Source of the DNA: an uncultured Verrucomicrobia subdivision 3 bacterium | GTDB taxonomy: Bacteria; Verrucomicrobiota; Verrucomicrobiia; Limisphaerales; UBA11358 | NCBI GenBank assembly: GCA_903858275.1 | Contig: CAIOIC010000093.1 | Span: 1-64,000 of the forward strand | Direction of reading: 5' to 3' | DNA length: 64,000 bases | Shown here: positions 38,136 to 46,765 of the stretch, one piece after another | How positions within the stretch are numbered: the stretch's first letter is position 1 | Layout of the letters: each line of letters opens with the position of its first letter | The notes under the pieces: generated by a model | The model's database searches: none | What the model saw: only the letters and a program-made list of their open reading frames with translations | What the model was told of the DNA's origin: nothing | Position numbers and translations under genes: made by a program

Positions 38136-38981
38136 GTGCCTGACGAACAATCCAATTTGAATTCGCCCGCGCCGCGCCGTCCCGGCGGCAATCGTCGCCG
38201 CGGTCGCCGTGGCGGTCGTGGTCGCAGCCCGCGTCCGGTGGCGGCAAAACCCGGTGCGACTGACACGGAAGAAATTTCTCCGGCCGCAGAAGCTGTTGAA
38301 ACCACCGCTTCGACAACCGATGCGGCGGAACACGCTGAACACGCTGAACACGCGGAACCTGAAACCGATTCCTCCGGTGACTTTCGCGAACCGCACGCGG
38401 AAGCTCCCGCCGAATTTGCCTCGCATGAAACCGGACCGGAGGAAGCGCCCGAATCCGAACCCGTCGCTGAAACCAGCAAAGCGCCGGAGCCGTCCCGCGC
38501 CCCCGAACCGCCGCGCGATCCGCGGCGTGACCGTCGGCCCGAAGTTCGCCGTCCGGAACGTCGCCCGGAACCGCCAAGCCAGCGTCAGTGGGTCAAGCCC
38601 GCCGATTTCCGTCCCGCCGATACTTCCGCCATCAGCGAAGCCGTCGCCCACGCCACGGAGATTGCCGAATCACTCAAGCAGATGATTGACCAGCTCGACG
38701 AAGTGCTCGAGCTCGTCGAGGTCGCCGAGCGCCAGAAGCTCGCCGACGAGCGTGAAATCGAGGAGTTGCGCCGTGCGCTCCGCCGCATCCAGCCGCCGCG
38801 CCGCGAACTGCCGCCGCCCCCACCTTCGCGCGGCCCGCGCCGGGATGAACCCCGCCGTGATTACCGCGAACCGAATCAGCGGCGCGACGAACTCCGCCCC
38901 GGTCAGCCGCCGCGCGAGCAAGCTGAGAAACGCGAAGAGCCGCCGTCCACGACGGCAGCGGAGCAACCGAAAACGGATTAA
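38136..38981 (+). CDS. Low-complexity Arg/Pro/Glu-rich protein, unknown function
   Basis: The 281-residue protein starts with GTG at 38136. The N-terminus is basic and Gly/Arg-rich (RRPGGNRRRGRRGGRGRS), an RNA- or DNA-binding-like tail. A middle Glu/Pro/Ala tract includes the tandem EHAEHAEHAE. A central coiled coil (AESLKQMIDQLDEVLELVEV) and a Pro/Arg tail follow. Only the coiled coil looks structured. The sufE-like gene begins 16 bp downstream. The frame is real by length and lack of stops, but no family is recognised. Confidence 0.6.
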   Translation: MPDEQSNLNSPAPRRPGGNRRRGRRGGRGRSPRPVAAKPGATDTEEISPAAEAVETTASTTDAAEHAEHAEHAEPETDSSGDFREPHAEAPAEFASHETGPEEAPESEPVAETSKAPEPSRAPEPPRDPRRDRRPEVRRPERRPEPPSQRQWVKPADFRPADTSAISEAVAHATEIAESLKQMIDQLDEVLELVEVAERQKLADEREIEELRRALRRIQPPRRELPPPPPSRGPRRDEPRRDYREPNQRRDELRPGQPPREQAEKREEPPSTTAAEQPKTD

Positions 38982-38997
38982 AATTTCCTTCCGCGCC

Positions 38998-39417
38998 ATG
39001 AACCTCGCGGAAAAACAGGTTGAACTTACCGCGCAACTGGCCGCGCTTATAAACGGTCAGAACCGGCTGGCGCTGCTTGTCGAGCGGGCCAAAAAACTTC
39101 CGCCGCTCACGCCGGAATTGCGCGTGGAACAAAACCTGATTCCCGGCTGTCTCGCCAAGCTCTGGTTTGCTTCACGAATTTGCGATGGCAGATGTTTTTT
39201 CGCCTGCGATTCCGATTCGCTCGTCGTCAAAGCCATTGCCGGTTTGCTCTGCGATTTTTACAGCGGCCACGCGCCGGCGGAAATTCTGGCGCACAGCCCG
39301 GACTTTCTCGCGCCGCTCGGCATCACGCAGCACCTCACGCCCAACCGCCGCAACGCCCTGGCCAAAGTTTGGGAGCGCATCCGGCGGTTTGCAGCGGAAC
39401 GCCGCGGGCCGGCCTGA
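38998..39417 (+). CDS. SufE/CsdE-type sulfur acceptor protein
   Basis: SufE-family proteins accept persulfide sulfur from a cysteine desulfurase and pass it on. The 139-residue protein matches in length. The acceptor Cys in LIPGCLAKLWF falls at residue 51, the same position as in Escherichia coli SufE. DSLVVKAIAGLLCDFYSGHAPAEIL and the C-terminal LTPNRRNALAKVWERI are also conserved. No cysteine desulfurase is in the window. tcdA lies 1 kb away, a pairing also seen for csdE in Escherichia coli, so CsdE is a possible role. Confidence 0.9.
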   Translation: MNLAEKQVELTAQLAALINGQNRLALLVERAKKLPPLTPELRVEQNLIPGCLAKLWFASRICDGRCFFACDSDSLVVKAIAGLLCDFYSGHAPAEILAHSPDFLAPLGITQHLTPNRRNALAKVWERIRRFAAERRGPA

Positions 39418-39462
39418 CAATTCTCTATAAGGAAGCCAAGATTCATGTTCATGGTTTCCCGG

Positions 39463-39479
39463 TCTCTTTATTAAAGAGA
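39463..39479. promoter_or_regulatory. Perfect 8-bp dyad upstream of the TatD-type gene
   Basis: The sequence TCTCTTTATTAAAGAGA is a perfect inverted repeat with one central base, 61 bp before the TatD-type start. It could be an operator or the stem of a short hairpin after the sufE-like gene. No regulator is identified. Confidence 0.35.
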
Positions 39480-39540
39480 TTGGCTGCCGCTGCGTTGAGT
39501 TTGCTTTACCATCCCCGATCTTCCATCCTCCATCCTCGTT

Positions 39541-40362
39541 GTGAAGTTCTACGACGCCCACAATCATTTGCAGGACGACCGTTTCGGCGGACGGCAAAAG
39601 GAATTGCTTACTGTTTGCGCAGAAGTTGGCGTTGACCGGATGGTCGTCAATGGCGCGTGCGAAGCCGACTGGCCGCAAGTGCTCACGCTGGCCAGGCAAT
39701 TTGGTGGGGCGAGCGTCTCCGCGAGCCAGACTCAAGTCATTCCCAGCTTCGGTTATCATCCGTGGTATCTGCACGAACGCACGCCGGACTGGCTGGCGAA
39801 CTTGGAAAAAATTCTCGACAAGATCCCCGGCACCGTCGGTGAGATCGGACTCGACCGCTGGAAGCCCGGCTTGAGCTACATTGGCCAGGAGGAGGTTTTC
39901 ATCGCGCAGCTCCGCCTCGCCGCCGAGCGGAATCTGCCTGTGAGCATTCACTGTTTGCAGGCGTGGGGCCGGCTGCACGAATTGCTGCGCGACCATCCGC
40001 GCCCGGCGCGCGGTTTCGTGCTGCACAGTTTTGGTGGTTCGGCCGAGATGATTCCCGCGTTCGCCCGGCTCGGCGCGTATTTCAGTTTTCCCGGCTACTT
40101 TTTGCATGCGCGGAAACTCCGCCAACGCGAGACGTTCAAGCAGGTTCCACCCGATCGTTTGCTGATCGAGACGGACGCGCCCGACCAGCAATTGCCGGTG
40201 GAAATAAATTCGTATCCACTCACCGGTGCCAATGGCCAGCCGCTGAACCATCCGGCGAATCTGCCCGCCGTCTATTCCGGCCTCGCGGAATTTCTCGGCG
40301 AAAAACCGGAGTCGTTTGCCGCCCGGGTTGAAGAAAACTTTCTGCGTGTGTTTTGCAGGTAG
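39541..40362 (+). CDS. TatD-family metal-dependent hydrolase
   Basis: TatD proteins are TIM-barrel metal-dependent deoxyribonucleases or related hydrolases. The 273-residue protein starts with GTG at 39541. The metal ligands are in FYDAHNHLQDDRF, VGEIGLDRW, SIHCLQAWG, VLHSFGGS and LLIETDAPDQ, the expected order. A half copy of repeat A (39713-39730) is translated as GGASVSASQ in a surface loop before SFGYHPWYL. Its TAG stop lies inside the 64-bp palindrome at 40358-40421. Confidence 0.9.
   Translation: MKFYDAHNHLQDDRFGGRQKELLTVCAEVGVDRMVVNGACEADWPQVLTLARQFGGASVSASQTQVIPSFGYHPWYLHERTPDWLANLEKILDKIPGTVGEIGLDRWKPGLSYIGQEEVFIAQLRLAAERNLPVSIHCLQAWGRLHELLRDHPRPARGFVLHSFGGSAEMIPAFARLGAYFSFPGYFLHARKLRQRETFKQVPPDRLLIETDAPDQQLPVEINSYPLTGANGQPLNHPANLPAVYSGLAEFLGEKPESFAARVEENFLRVFCR
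39713..39730 (+). repeat. Palindromic repeat A, left half only, inside the TatD-type gene
   Basis: The bases GGTGGGGCGAGCGTCTCC match the left arm of the mutS copy with one change. It is read in the third possible frame (GGASVSASQ). No right arm is visible. Confidence 0.8.
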
Positions 40363-40421
40363 GGCGACACTGCTGCGTCGCCACTTCTCGCGGGGAGGGG
40401 GCGGAGCACCGCCGCCCTACC
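40358..40421. repeat. 64-bp palindrome D holding the stop codons of two converging genes
   Basis: The ends are GGTAGGGCG and CGCCCTACC, exact inverted repeats. Inner parts (GACACTGCTGCGTCGCC and GGGGCGGAGCACCGCCGCC) form further short hairpins. The TAG in the left end stops the TatD-type gene, and the TAG in the right end, read on the other strand, stops tcdA. Both proteins therefore end in Arg from AGG. Confidence 0.85.
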
Positions 40422-41190
40422 TTTCTGCGATCTTCCGCACTATAAATCCTGCCGCTGCGAAGCCAAATGCGCCCGTCACAAACGTCGCCGATCCCAGGCC
40501 GCCGTTGCAGTTCAGCCGCGCGCCGTCTTCCGCCGCCGAGCGCATTTCGCAAACCGTGCCGTCCGCCTGCGGGAAGACGGTGCGCTCCACGGAATACACG
40601 CATGGCACACCCATCGCCGACTGGCCGGCGAGGAAACCGTGTTCCTGACGCAACCGTCGGCGCACTTCGGCCAGCAGCTTGTCGTGGCTGGCTTGGGATA
40701 AATCACCGACGCGCACTGCGGTCAGTTCGCGCCGCCCGCCCGCGCCGCCACAGGCCACTATGGGAAAGTGGTTTTCACGGCAGCGCACCAGCAGTAACAC
40801 CTTGTTCGTCACGTCGTCAATCGCATCGAGGACAAAATCATATTTCGGGGCGAGCAATTCTACGGCAGTCTGTTCGTTAAAAAAATTCTGTTCCGCCGTC
40901 ACGCGGCAGTCGGGATTGATGGCGCGGATGCGCTCAGCCATGACTTCGACTTTGGCGCGACCGACGGTTTCCGTGAGCGCATGAAGCTGGCGGTTGATGT
41001 TCGTCACGCAGACTTCGTCCAAGTCCACCAGCGTGAGTGCGCCGACGCCGGAACGGGCGAGGGCTTCTGTCGCCCAAGTGCCGACGCCACCGATGCCGAT
41101 GACGCAAACGTGTGCCGAGCGCAGTTTTTGCAAGCCATCCTTGCCATAAAGCCGCGCGATGCCACCAAACCGTGTTTCAAAATCGCTCAC
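40417..41190 (-). CDS. tcdA: tRNA threonylcarbamoyladenosine dehydratase
   Basis: TcdA (CsdL) cyclises t6A to ct6A at tRNA position 37 using ATP. It is an E1-like ThiF/MoeB-fold enzyme. I chose the GTG at 41190 (257 residues): the next residues SDFETRFGGIARLYG align with the Escherichia coli N-terminus and the gene then no longer overlaps its upstream neighbour. The nucleotide loop is VIGIGGVGTWATEALAR, followed by LVDLDEVCVTNINRQLHAL and ACGGAGGRRE. In Escherichia coli this gene adjoins csdA-csdE; here a SufE/CsdE-type gene is close by on the other strand. Confidence 0.93.
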   Translation of the reverse strand: MSDFETRFGGIARLYGKDGLQKLRSAHVCVIGIGGVGTWATEALARSGVGALTLVDLDEVCVTNINRQLHALTETVGRAKVEVMAERIRAINPDCRVTAEQNFFNEQTAVELLAPKYDFVLDAIDDVTNKVLLLVRCRENHFPIVACGGAGGRRELTAVRVGDLSQASHDKLLAEVRRRLRQEHGFLAGQSAMGVPCVYSVERTVFPQADGTVCEMRSAAEDGARLNCNGGLGSATFVTGAFGFAAAGFIVRKIAER

Positions 41191-41209
41191 AGAAAATTCC
41201 CCAAATCCA

Positions 41210-41878
41210 TCACGGCAACGGTTCCAGATGGATTTTACGTAGTTCCCATTCACCGCCTTCGCTCTGGATCGCGATGGCGCCGGAGGTTACGTTGCAGCCT
41301 TCGGCCTCGTTCATCAGCTTGCCGTTGACGAAGTTTTTAATCGAATCGCCGCGGCAGACGATTTCGTAGGTGTTCCATTCGCCGGGCAATTTCTCATTGG
41401 GTGGAACCTGGGTCTTGGCGACCCGCAGTTCCGGTGTTTCATGGCCCTTGCAGGTCGCGCCGCTCATCAGGACGAAATCGCCCTGGCGCTGATGCTTGCC
41501 CTGATTCTCGATGCACTTGGGCCAGATCTGGTCCGGTCCCTGCACGTGCACGAAAATGCCGGTATTGTCGGCCTGGGGCGCGATTTTCACGAACCGCCAT
41601 TCCACCGCGAGCTTGTAGTTGCGGAAATCTTTTTTGGTGCGGAGATAACCAAATGGCTGACCGGTGCAGTGCATGATGCCGTTGGTCACGGTGAAGGTTT
41701 CTGCCGGAGGCGTGTTGCTGACCAGAAAAAAACTCCAGCCGGAAAAATCCTTGCCGTTGAAAAGTTCGATGCGGCTCGTCGGTGTGATTGGCCCGGGCAG
41801 CTCGGCGGCAAAAGTGTTGGTGATCAAGAGCAAGGTCGCCAACAAACAAATGAAGCCAAAAACGGGGGATATTTTCAT
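41210..41878 (-). CDS. Secreted DUF1080 (3-keto-disaccharide hydrolase-like) protein
   Basis: The 222-residue exported protein has a signal peptide (ISPVFGFICLLATLLLITNT, cut near AAE). The DUF1080 concanavalin-like domain shows IELFNGKDFSGWSFFL, the segment YKLAVEWRF, NTGIFVHVQGPDQIWPKCIENQ and GEWNTYEIVCRGDSIKNFVNGKL. This domain is abundant in Verrucomicrobiota and Planctomycetota. Some members hydrolyse 3-keto-glycosides; activity here is inferred. I chose the ATG at 41878; the frame extends to 41944. It is 19 bp upstream of tcdA on the same strand. Confidence 0.9.
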   Translation of the reverse strand: MKISPVFGFICLLATLLLITNTFAAELPGPITPTSRIELFNGKDFSGWSFFLVSNTPPAETFTVTNGIMHCTGQPFGYLRTKKDFRNYKLAVEWRFVKIAPQADNTGIFVHVQGPDQIWPKCIENQGKHQRQGDFVLMSGATCKGHETPELRVAKTQVPPNEKLPGEWNTYEIVCRGDSIKNFVNGKLMNEAEGCNVTSGAIAIQSEGGEWELRKIHLEPLP

Positions 41879-41989
41879 GCACGCAGTCTGTCGCCAGCGG
41901 ATAAACGCGTCAAGAATTCCTGCCGCGCACTTGGCAGCAGACAAGTGGTTCGGGAAGACGTTGAAGCGATTGGTGGGGCGAAAGCCGAA

Positions 41990-44035
41990 TTAAACAAGTA
42001 ACTCTCTCACCTTGGCAGGTTCGCTTGTCGGCAAATGGCAGGCATTGCCCACACAGACAAAAACTGTTGCCTCTTCTTTTGCCACCAGCGTTTTGGAGAA
42101 CGGTTCAACCGCGCCGGAATTACCGAGAACAATTTTATTTGGTTGATAAACCGAATGCGCGGCAATCAGCAATTTATGAAAATTCGTGGAATTCGTGTCT
42201 CCAATGACGGCCACGCGACGCGGTTCGTCCAGCCAGAAATCCAGCGCGTGCAGCATATAGGCCAGCGCGGCGGGCTGTTTCTGTAAACGGCTGGCGGCGA
42301 GTTGGAGCGTCGCCTCGGCGGGCTGGCGGAAATCATCGCGGCCCGTGATGGCCGCCAGCTTGAGCAAGGCGAGCGTGGCGACGGAATTGCCGCTCGGCTC
42401 CGCGCCGTCGTAGTCATCTTTCACACGCAGGATCAGATCGCTGGTAGCGGCGGGGCTTTGCCAGAAACCGCCGTTGGCCGGGTCGTGAAATCGGGCAATC
42501 ATGGCCGTCGCTAGTTCGCAGGCAAAATCCAGATGGATGGGCTTCAGCGTGGCTTCGTAGAGATGAATCACGCCATCGAGCAGAAAGGCGTAGCCTTCGA
42601 GCAACTGCACGTTGTCGCGCTCGCCATCGCGCCAGCGGTGAAACAGTGTTTTGGATTTTTTGCCCCAAAGTTTCTGGCGGACAAACTCCACGTTTTTATC
42701 CGCTGCTACCAGATATTTTTCTTCGCCCAATACAACGGAGGCGCGGGCGAATGCGCCAAGCATCAGGCCGTTCCAAGAGGCGAGAATCTTGTCATCGAGA
42801 TGCGGGCGGATGCGCTGGGCGCGGACGGCGAGAAGCTTGGCTTTGACCGTTGCGAGCAATGGTTTGTCCGCCTCGGCCATGTTTGGATTTACAATGCTCA
42901 AAACATTTTGTCCGGCCAACGGCTGCGGATGGCTGTGATCCACGAAGTTGCCTTCCTTCGTGATGCCAAAGTATTGCGCGGCCACGATGAATTCCTCCGG
43001 TGAGAGCAACTTGGAAAGTTCGTCGTGCGTCCAGCAATAGAATTTCCCCTCTTGACCTTCACTGTCTGCGTCTTCAGCGGAATAAAATCCGCCAGCGGGA
43101 TGCGTCATGTCGCGCAAAATATAGTCGAGAATATCCCGCGCCGTATCGGCGTGGCGCGCGTCATCGCTGACGAGAAAAGCATCGAGGTTGAGCTGGGTGA
43201 GCTGGGCATTGTCATAAAGCATTTTCTCGAAGTGCGGCACCAGCCATTCGGCGTCCACGGCATAGCGGGCAAAGCCACCGCCGAGCTGATCATGGATGCC
43301 GCCTGCTGCCATGGCGTCACAGGTGTGGAGAACCATCTGTGTCGCTGTGTCGTCACCAAAGCGTTTGGCTGCACGCAGCACGAATGATGGAATACTGGGC
43401 TGCGGAAATTTGGGAGCACCACCAAAGCCGCCGTGCCCGGAATCATGGGATTCCTTAAATATCTCGAGCGCCCGCCGCAAAGTTTCCGGCGTGAGCGGGG
43501 AATCTTCCCGGGCTTCGCGGCTTGTGAGGAGTTCCAGTCGCGCGTGAAGTTCATCCGCGCTGGCGGCGATTTCCATTTTGCGCTCGCGCCAGAGCTGGGC
43601 GATTTGTTCGAGCAATTGCAAAAAACTTGGGCGACCATGACGCGCGTCGGGCGGAAAATAGGTGCCGCCAAAAAACGGCTTCCGCTCCGGCGTGAGAAAC
43701 ACGTTGAGCGGCCAGCCACCGCCGCCGGTCGTGGATTGCACGAAGGTCATGTAAATCTTGTCCAGGTCCGGCCGCTCCTCGCGATCCACCTTGATGCTGA
43801 CAAAATGTTCCTTCAGAAACGCCCCGATTTTTTCATCCTCAAAACTTTCGCGCTCCATCACGTGACACCAATGGCATGTCGAGTAGCCAATGCTCAAAAG
43901 GATGGGCTTGTCCTCCGTCCGCGCCCTGGCGAACGCCTCGTCGTTCCACGCGAACCAGTCCACGGGATTGTGCGCGTGCTGCAAAAGATAAGGCGATTTT
44001 TCCCGGGCGAGACGGTTGGTGTGCTTGGCGGACAT
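41990..44035 (-). CDS. DUF255 thioredoxin-like/six-hairpin protein (YyaL/SSP411 type)
   Basis: The 681-residue protein starts at the ATG at 44035 with [21 protein letters not shown], the invariant family start. The N-terminal thioredoxin fold has a CxxC-type site in [16 protein letters not shown] (Cys54, Cys57). Then come [16 protein letters not shown] and [20 protein letters not shown]. The C-terminal half is an (alpha/alpha)6-type barrel like N-acylglucosamine epimerases ([29 protein letters not shown]). The biochemical role of the family is not established. Confidence 0.93.
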   Translation of the reverse strand: MSAKHTNRLAREKSPYLLQHAHNPVDWFAWNDEAFARARTEDKPILLSIGYSTCHWCHVMERESFEDEKIGAFLKEHFVSIKVDREERPDLDKIYMTFVQSTTGGGGWPLNVFLTPERKPFFGGTYFPPDARHGRPSFLQLLEQIAQLWRERKMEIAASADELHARLELLTSREAREDSPLTPETLRRALEIFKESHDSGHGGFGGAPKFPQPSIPSFVLRAAKRFGDDTATQMVLHTCDAMAAGGIHDQLGGGFARYAVDAEWLVPHFEKMLYDNAQLTQLNLDAFLVSDDARHADTARDILDYILRDMTHPAGGFYSAEDADSEGQEGKFYCWTHDELSKLLSPEEFIVAAQYFGITKEGNFVDHSHPQPLAGQNVLSIVNPNMAEADKPLLATVKAKLLAVRAQRIRPHLDDKILASWNGLMLGAFARASVVLGEEKYLVAADKNVEFVRQKLWGKKSKTLFHRWRDGERDNVQLLEGYAFLLDGVIHLYEATLKPIHLDFACELATAMIARFHDPANGGFWQSPAATSDLILRVKDDYDGAEPSGNSVATLALLKLAAITGRDDFRQPAEATLQLAASRLQKQPAALAYMLHALDFWLDEPRRVAVIGDTNSTNFHKLLIAAHSVYQPNKIVLGNSGAVEPFSKTLVAKEEATVFVCVGNACHLPTSEPAKVRELLV

Positions 44036-44295
44036 CGGCGGGAATCTGCCCCATCGTTTTGTTTTTCGCGAATTTATTTGCGGTGAATCTGGGGTGCAAC
44101 CAAGCCGCCGCCAACGGCCAGATTCGGTGCAAGGCAAAATCTAAGGACAGCGCAAATATGATATTCTAATTATCCTAAAATATTTTTTTAGTTTTTCTTT
44201 TCATATTGTTGTTGGCTCGGTAATAATTCTCGCCACACCATCAGCGTTTTTCTCAATACGAGTAAAACACAATAACCACAACGAAAGACTGACCT

Positions 44296-45930
44296 ATGAT
44301 CGAATGGAGGAAAAACAACGATGCCTTAAACACCGCCAACCGGGGCAATCCCTGTGAATCCGGCCTCTGCACCTTGTGCGATTCCGCTTGCAAGGGCAAA
44401 TGCGAGACGTGGATGTCGTCCATGCGCGGCCGCGAGATGCTGTATCCACGCAAGTTCGGCTACATTACCTCGGGTTCAGCCAATGTCACTAGCGTCGGCT
44501 TGGGCTATCACGCCCTGCGCATTCAGGGCTATGCCTATGGGTGGCGCGGTCACAACGGTTCCAATGATGCCGACCACTGCATCTTTCCTGAGGTGAGCAC
44601 GGCTACCGCCTTTGGCAAAAGTATACCCGTCAAATGCCGCGTGCCAATTATGACCGGCGCGCTTGGCTCGACCTTTGTGGCGGCCCGCTACTGGGATTCA
44701 TTCGCGGTGGGCGCGGCCCTGTGCGGCTTTCCCATTGTGGTGGGGGAAAACGTCGTGGGCGTGGACCGCAAGTCGGTGCTCAAGCACGGACGCATCGAGA
44801 CATCTCCCGAGCTGGACCGGCGCATTGGTGTTTTTTTGAAATATTACGACGGTCACGGCGCGATCATCGTCCAGATGAACGTCGAAGACACCCGTAACGG
44901 CGTGGCCGAATATCTGGTGGAAAAATACGGGAACAAGGTCATTCTCGAACTCAAGTGGGGACAGGGAGCCAAGTGCATTGGCGGTGAAATTCAGGTAAGC
45001 GATCTGGAATATGCCCGCTTCCTCAAGAATCGCGGCTATATCGTGGATCCTGATCCAAACGATCCCGCCGTGGAAGCCGCCTTCAAGGCTGGTGCCATCC
45101 GGGCCTTTGCCCGTCACAGCCGGCTTGGCGGGACGAATCTTTCTTCCGGCCAGCAGGTGCGCGATGACTTCATGAAAGCCGTGGCCCACCTGCGCCATAT
45201 CGGCCACGAGCGTATCACGCTCAAGACCGGATCCTACGGCATGGAGGCACTCGCGTTGGCCATCCGGTGCGCGACCGATGCCAAGCTCGACCTGCTCACG
45301 ATTGACGGTTCAGGCGGCGGGACCGGCATGAGTCCGTGGAACATGATGGAACATTGGGGCGTGCCTTCGTTGCCCTTGCACGCCAAAGCCTACGAATATA
45401 TCAAACTTTTGGCCGACCGCGGCCTGGCCGTGCCGGATCTTTCGTTTGCCGGCGGCTTCGCTCGCGAGGATCATATCTTTAAGGCCCTCGCACTTGGCGC
45501 CCCCTTTGTGAAACTGGTTTGCATGGGACGCGCGCCGATGATTCCCGCGTTTCTGGGCAGCAACATCGAGGGCGTGCTACGTCCTGACCGCCGTAGCGCG
45601 GTCAACGGACATTGGGATGAACTGCCTGGCACCGTGAGTTGTTTTGGCGACAAGCCAGAGGAAATCTTCGCTTCTTTGGAAGCGGTCAAGGCCAAGGTCG
45701 GGGCGGCCGAAATCAAGAACATTCCGTTCGGGGCTATTGCCCTCTATGCCTACGCTGACAAGTTGGCCTGCGGCCTGCAGCAGTTCATGGCTGGGGCTCG
45801 CGTGTCTCGGATATCGGACATCTCCCGCAACGACCTGATGGCCAGCAACCGCGAGACCGCGCAGGAAACGGGCATCCCTTATATGACCGACGCCGAAAAC
45901 GACAAGGCGCTGGCCATGCTCAAGTCCTGA
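44296..45930 (+). CDS. Glutamate synthase-like FMN-dependent protein with N-terminal Cys cluster
   Basis: The 544-residue protein has the FMN-binding TIM-barrel of the glutamate synthase large subunit without the amidotransferase domain. ELKWGQGAKCIGGEI, TIDGSGGGTGMSPWNMMEHWGVPS and SFAGGFAREDHIFKALALGA match the FMN/iron-sulfur site region. The N-terminus has closely spaced cysteines in CESGLCTLCDSACKGKCETW, suggesting a metal or iron-sulfur site. No GltD or glutaminase partner is adjacent. An AT-rich 130-bp leader precedes it and a terminator-like hairpin follows, so it is probably a single-gene unit. Confidence 0.85.
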   Translation: MIEWRKNNDALNTANRGNPCESGLCTLCDSACKGKCETWMSSMRGREMLYPRKFGYITSGSANVTSVGLGYHALRIQGYAYGWRGHNGSNDADHCIFPEVSTATAFGKSIPVKCRVPIMTGALGSTFVAARYWDSFAVGAALCGFPIVVGENVVGVDRKSVLKHGRIETSPELDRRIGVFLKYYDGHGAIIVQMNVEDTRNGVAEYLVEKYGNKVILELKWGQGAKCIGGEIQVSDLEYARFLKNRGYIVDPDPNDPAVEAAFKAGAIRAFARHSRLGGTNLSSGQQVRDDFMKAVAHLRHIGHERITLKTGSYGMEALALAIRCATDAKLDLLTIDGSGGGTGMSPWNMMEHWGVPSLPLHAKAYEYIKLLADRGLAVPDLSFAGGFAREDHIFKALALGAPFVKLVCMGRAPMIPAFLGSNIEGVLRPDRRSAVNGHWDELPGTVSCFGDKPEEIFASLEAVKAKVGAAEIKNIPFGAIALYAYADKLACGLQQFMAGARVSRISDISRNDLMASNRETAQETGIPYMTDAENDKALAMLKS

Positions 45931-45944
45931 CATCGCTTCCGCCC

Positions 45945-45980
45945 GCCCCGGTCGGATGACTCCGGCTGGGGCGTTTCTTT
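45945..45980 (+). terminator. Terminator-like hairpin after the glutamate synthase-like gene
   Basis: GCCCCGGTCGG pairs with CCGGCTGGGGC (two G-T wobbles) around ATGACT, followed by TTTCTTT. It lies 14 bp after the stop. Confidence 0.7.
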
Positions 45981-46048
45981 GGAGTCCTACTCCGCTTCCC
46001 GTCCGCTATCTTCTTTTCGCCCGTCCGCGGCTGCGCTAGGCTGAAATC

Positions 46049-46765
46049 ATGTTGTCAGCGAAGCCGTGGCGGACGGAAGCCGTAATCCAACTGATTGCGG
46101 GCGTGTTCGTCTGCCTTTGTCTCGGCGTGACCACGGCGGGCGTGCTGCGGCAGGCGGGGGTGGCGGCCTTCAAATCGCCGGACAGTTTTGCGGGCGTGTT
46201 GCTGGCTACCTTGAGCTTCCAAGGCGCAACGTGTGTCTTGATTTTTATTTTTCTGAAACTGCACGCAGTGAACTGGCGTGATGCGTTTGGTTTTACCCAT
46301 TTAAATCTGAAAAAGCCTCTACTCCTGGCCGTGGGTGTTTTGATCCTGATTTTGCCGGTGATTCTGTTGCTGGAAAACGGTTCGGCGCTGGTGTTGGAAA
46401 AACTGGGCTGGCCGCCGGAAGATCAGCGTGCGGTGGATTTGATTCTTAACGCAAAGTCCTGGTGGATGCGTGGCTATCTGGCGTTTTTCGCCGTCGTGCT
46501 CGCGCCGGTGGCAGAGGAATTTCTTTTTCGCGGCCTGCTGTATCCGTTCATCAAGCAACTCGGCTGGCCCTGGCTGGCATGGATTGGCGTCAGCCTGCTG
46601 TTTGCGCTCATCCATCTGAATGCGCCGACGTTTGTGCCGCTGTTTGTTTTCGCGCTCGTGCTGACCTGGCTTTATGAGCAGACCGATTGTCTGCTCGCAC
46701 CAATCGTCATGCACAGCTTGTTCAATTCCGCCAATTTGATCATTCTTTTCACCCTCCCCCGATGA
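46049..46765 (+). CDS. CPBP-family intramembrane metalloprotease
   Basis: The 238-residue membrane protein has about six to seven helices. The three family motifs are all there: EE-x3-R in PVAEEFLFRGLLYP, F-x3-H in LLFALIHLNA, and H-x3-N in MHSLFNSANL. CPBP proteins are Abi/CAAX-type intramembrane proteases; bacterial substrates are mostly unknown. Its TGA stop overlaps the thiL ATG, making it the first gene of a four-gene overlapping operon. Confidence 0.92.
   Translation: MLSAKPWRTEAVIQLIAGVFVCLCLGVTTAGVLRQAGVAAFKSPDSFAGVLLATLSFQGATCVLIFIFLKLHAVNWRDAFGFTHLNLKKPLLLAVGVLILILPVILLLENGSALVLEKLGWPPEDQRAVDLILNAKSWWMRGYLAFFAVVLAPVAEEFLFRGLLYPFIKQLGWPWLAWIGVSLLFALIHLNAPTFVPLFVFALVLTWLYEQTDCLLAPIVMHSLFNSANLIILFTLPR

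Noticed and set aside
37342-38577. 411-codon minus-strand frame opposite the FIST gene
   Set aside because: Arg/His-rich shadow spanning two real genes on the other strand.
41971-41990. GGTGGGGCGAAAGCCG as another copy of repeat A
   Set aside because: Only the first nine or ten bases match the arm and no partner arm is present.
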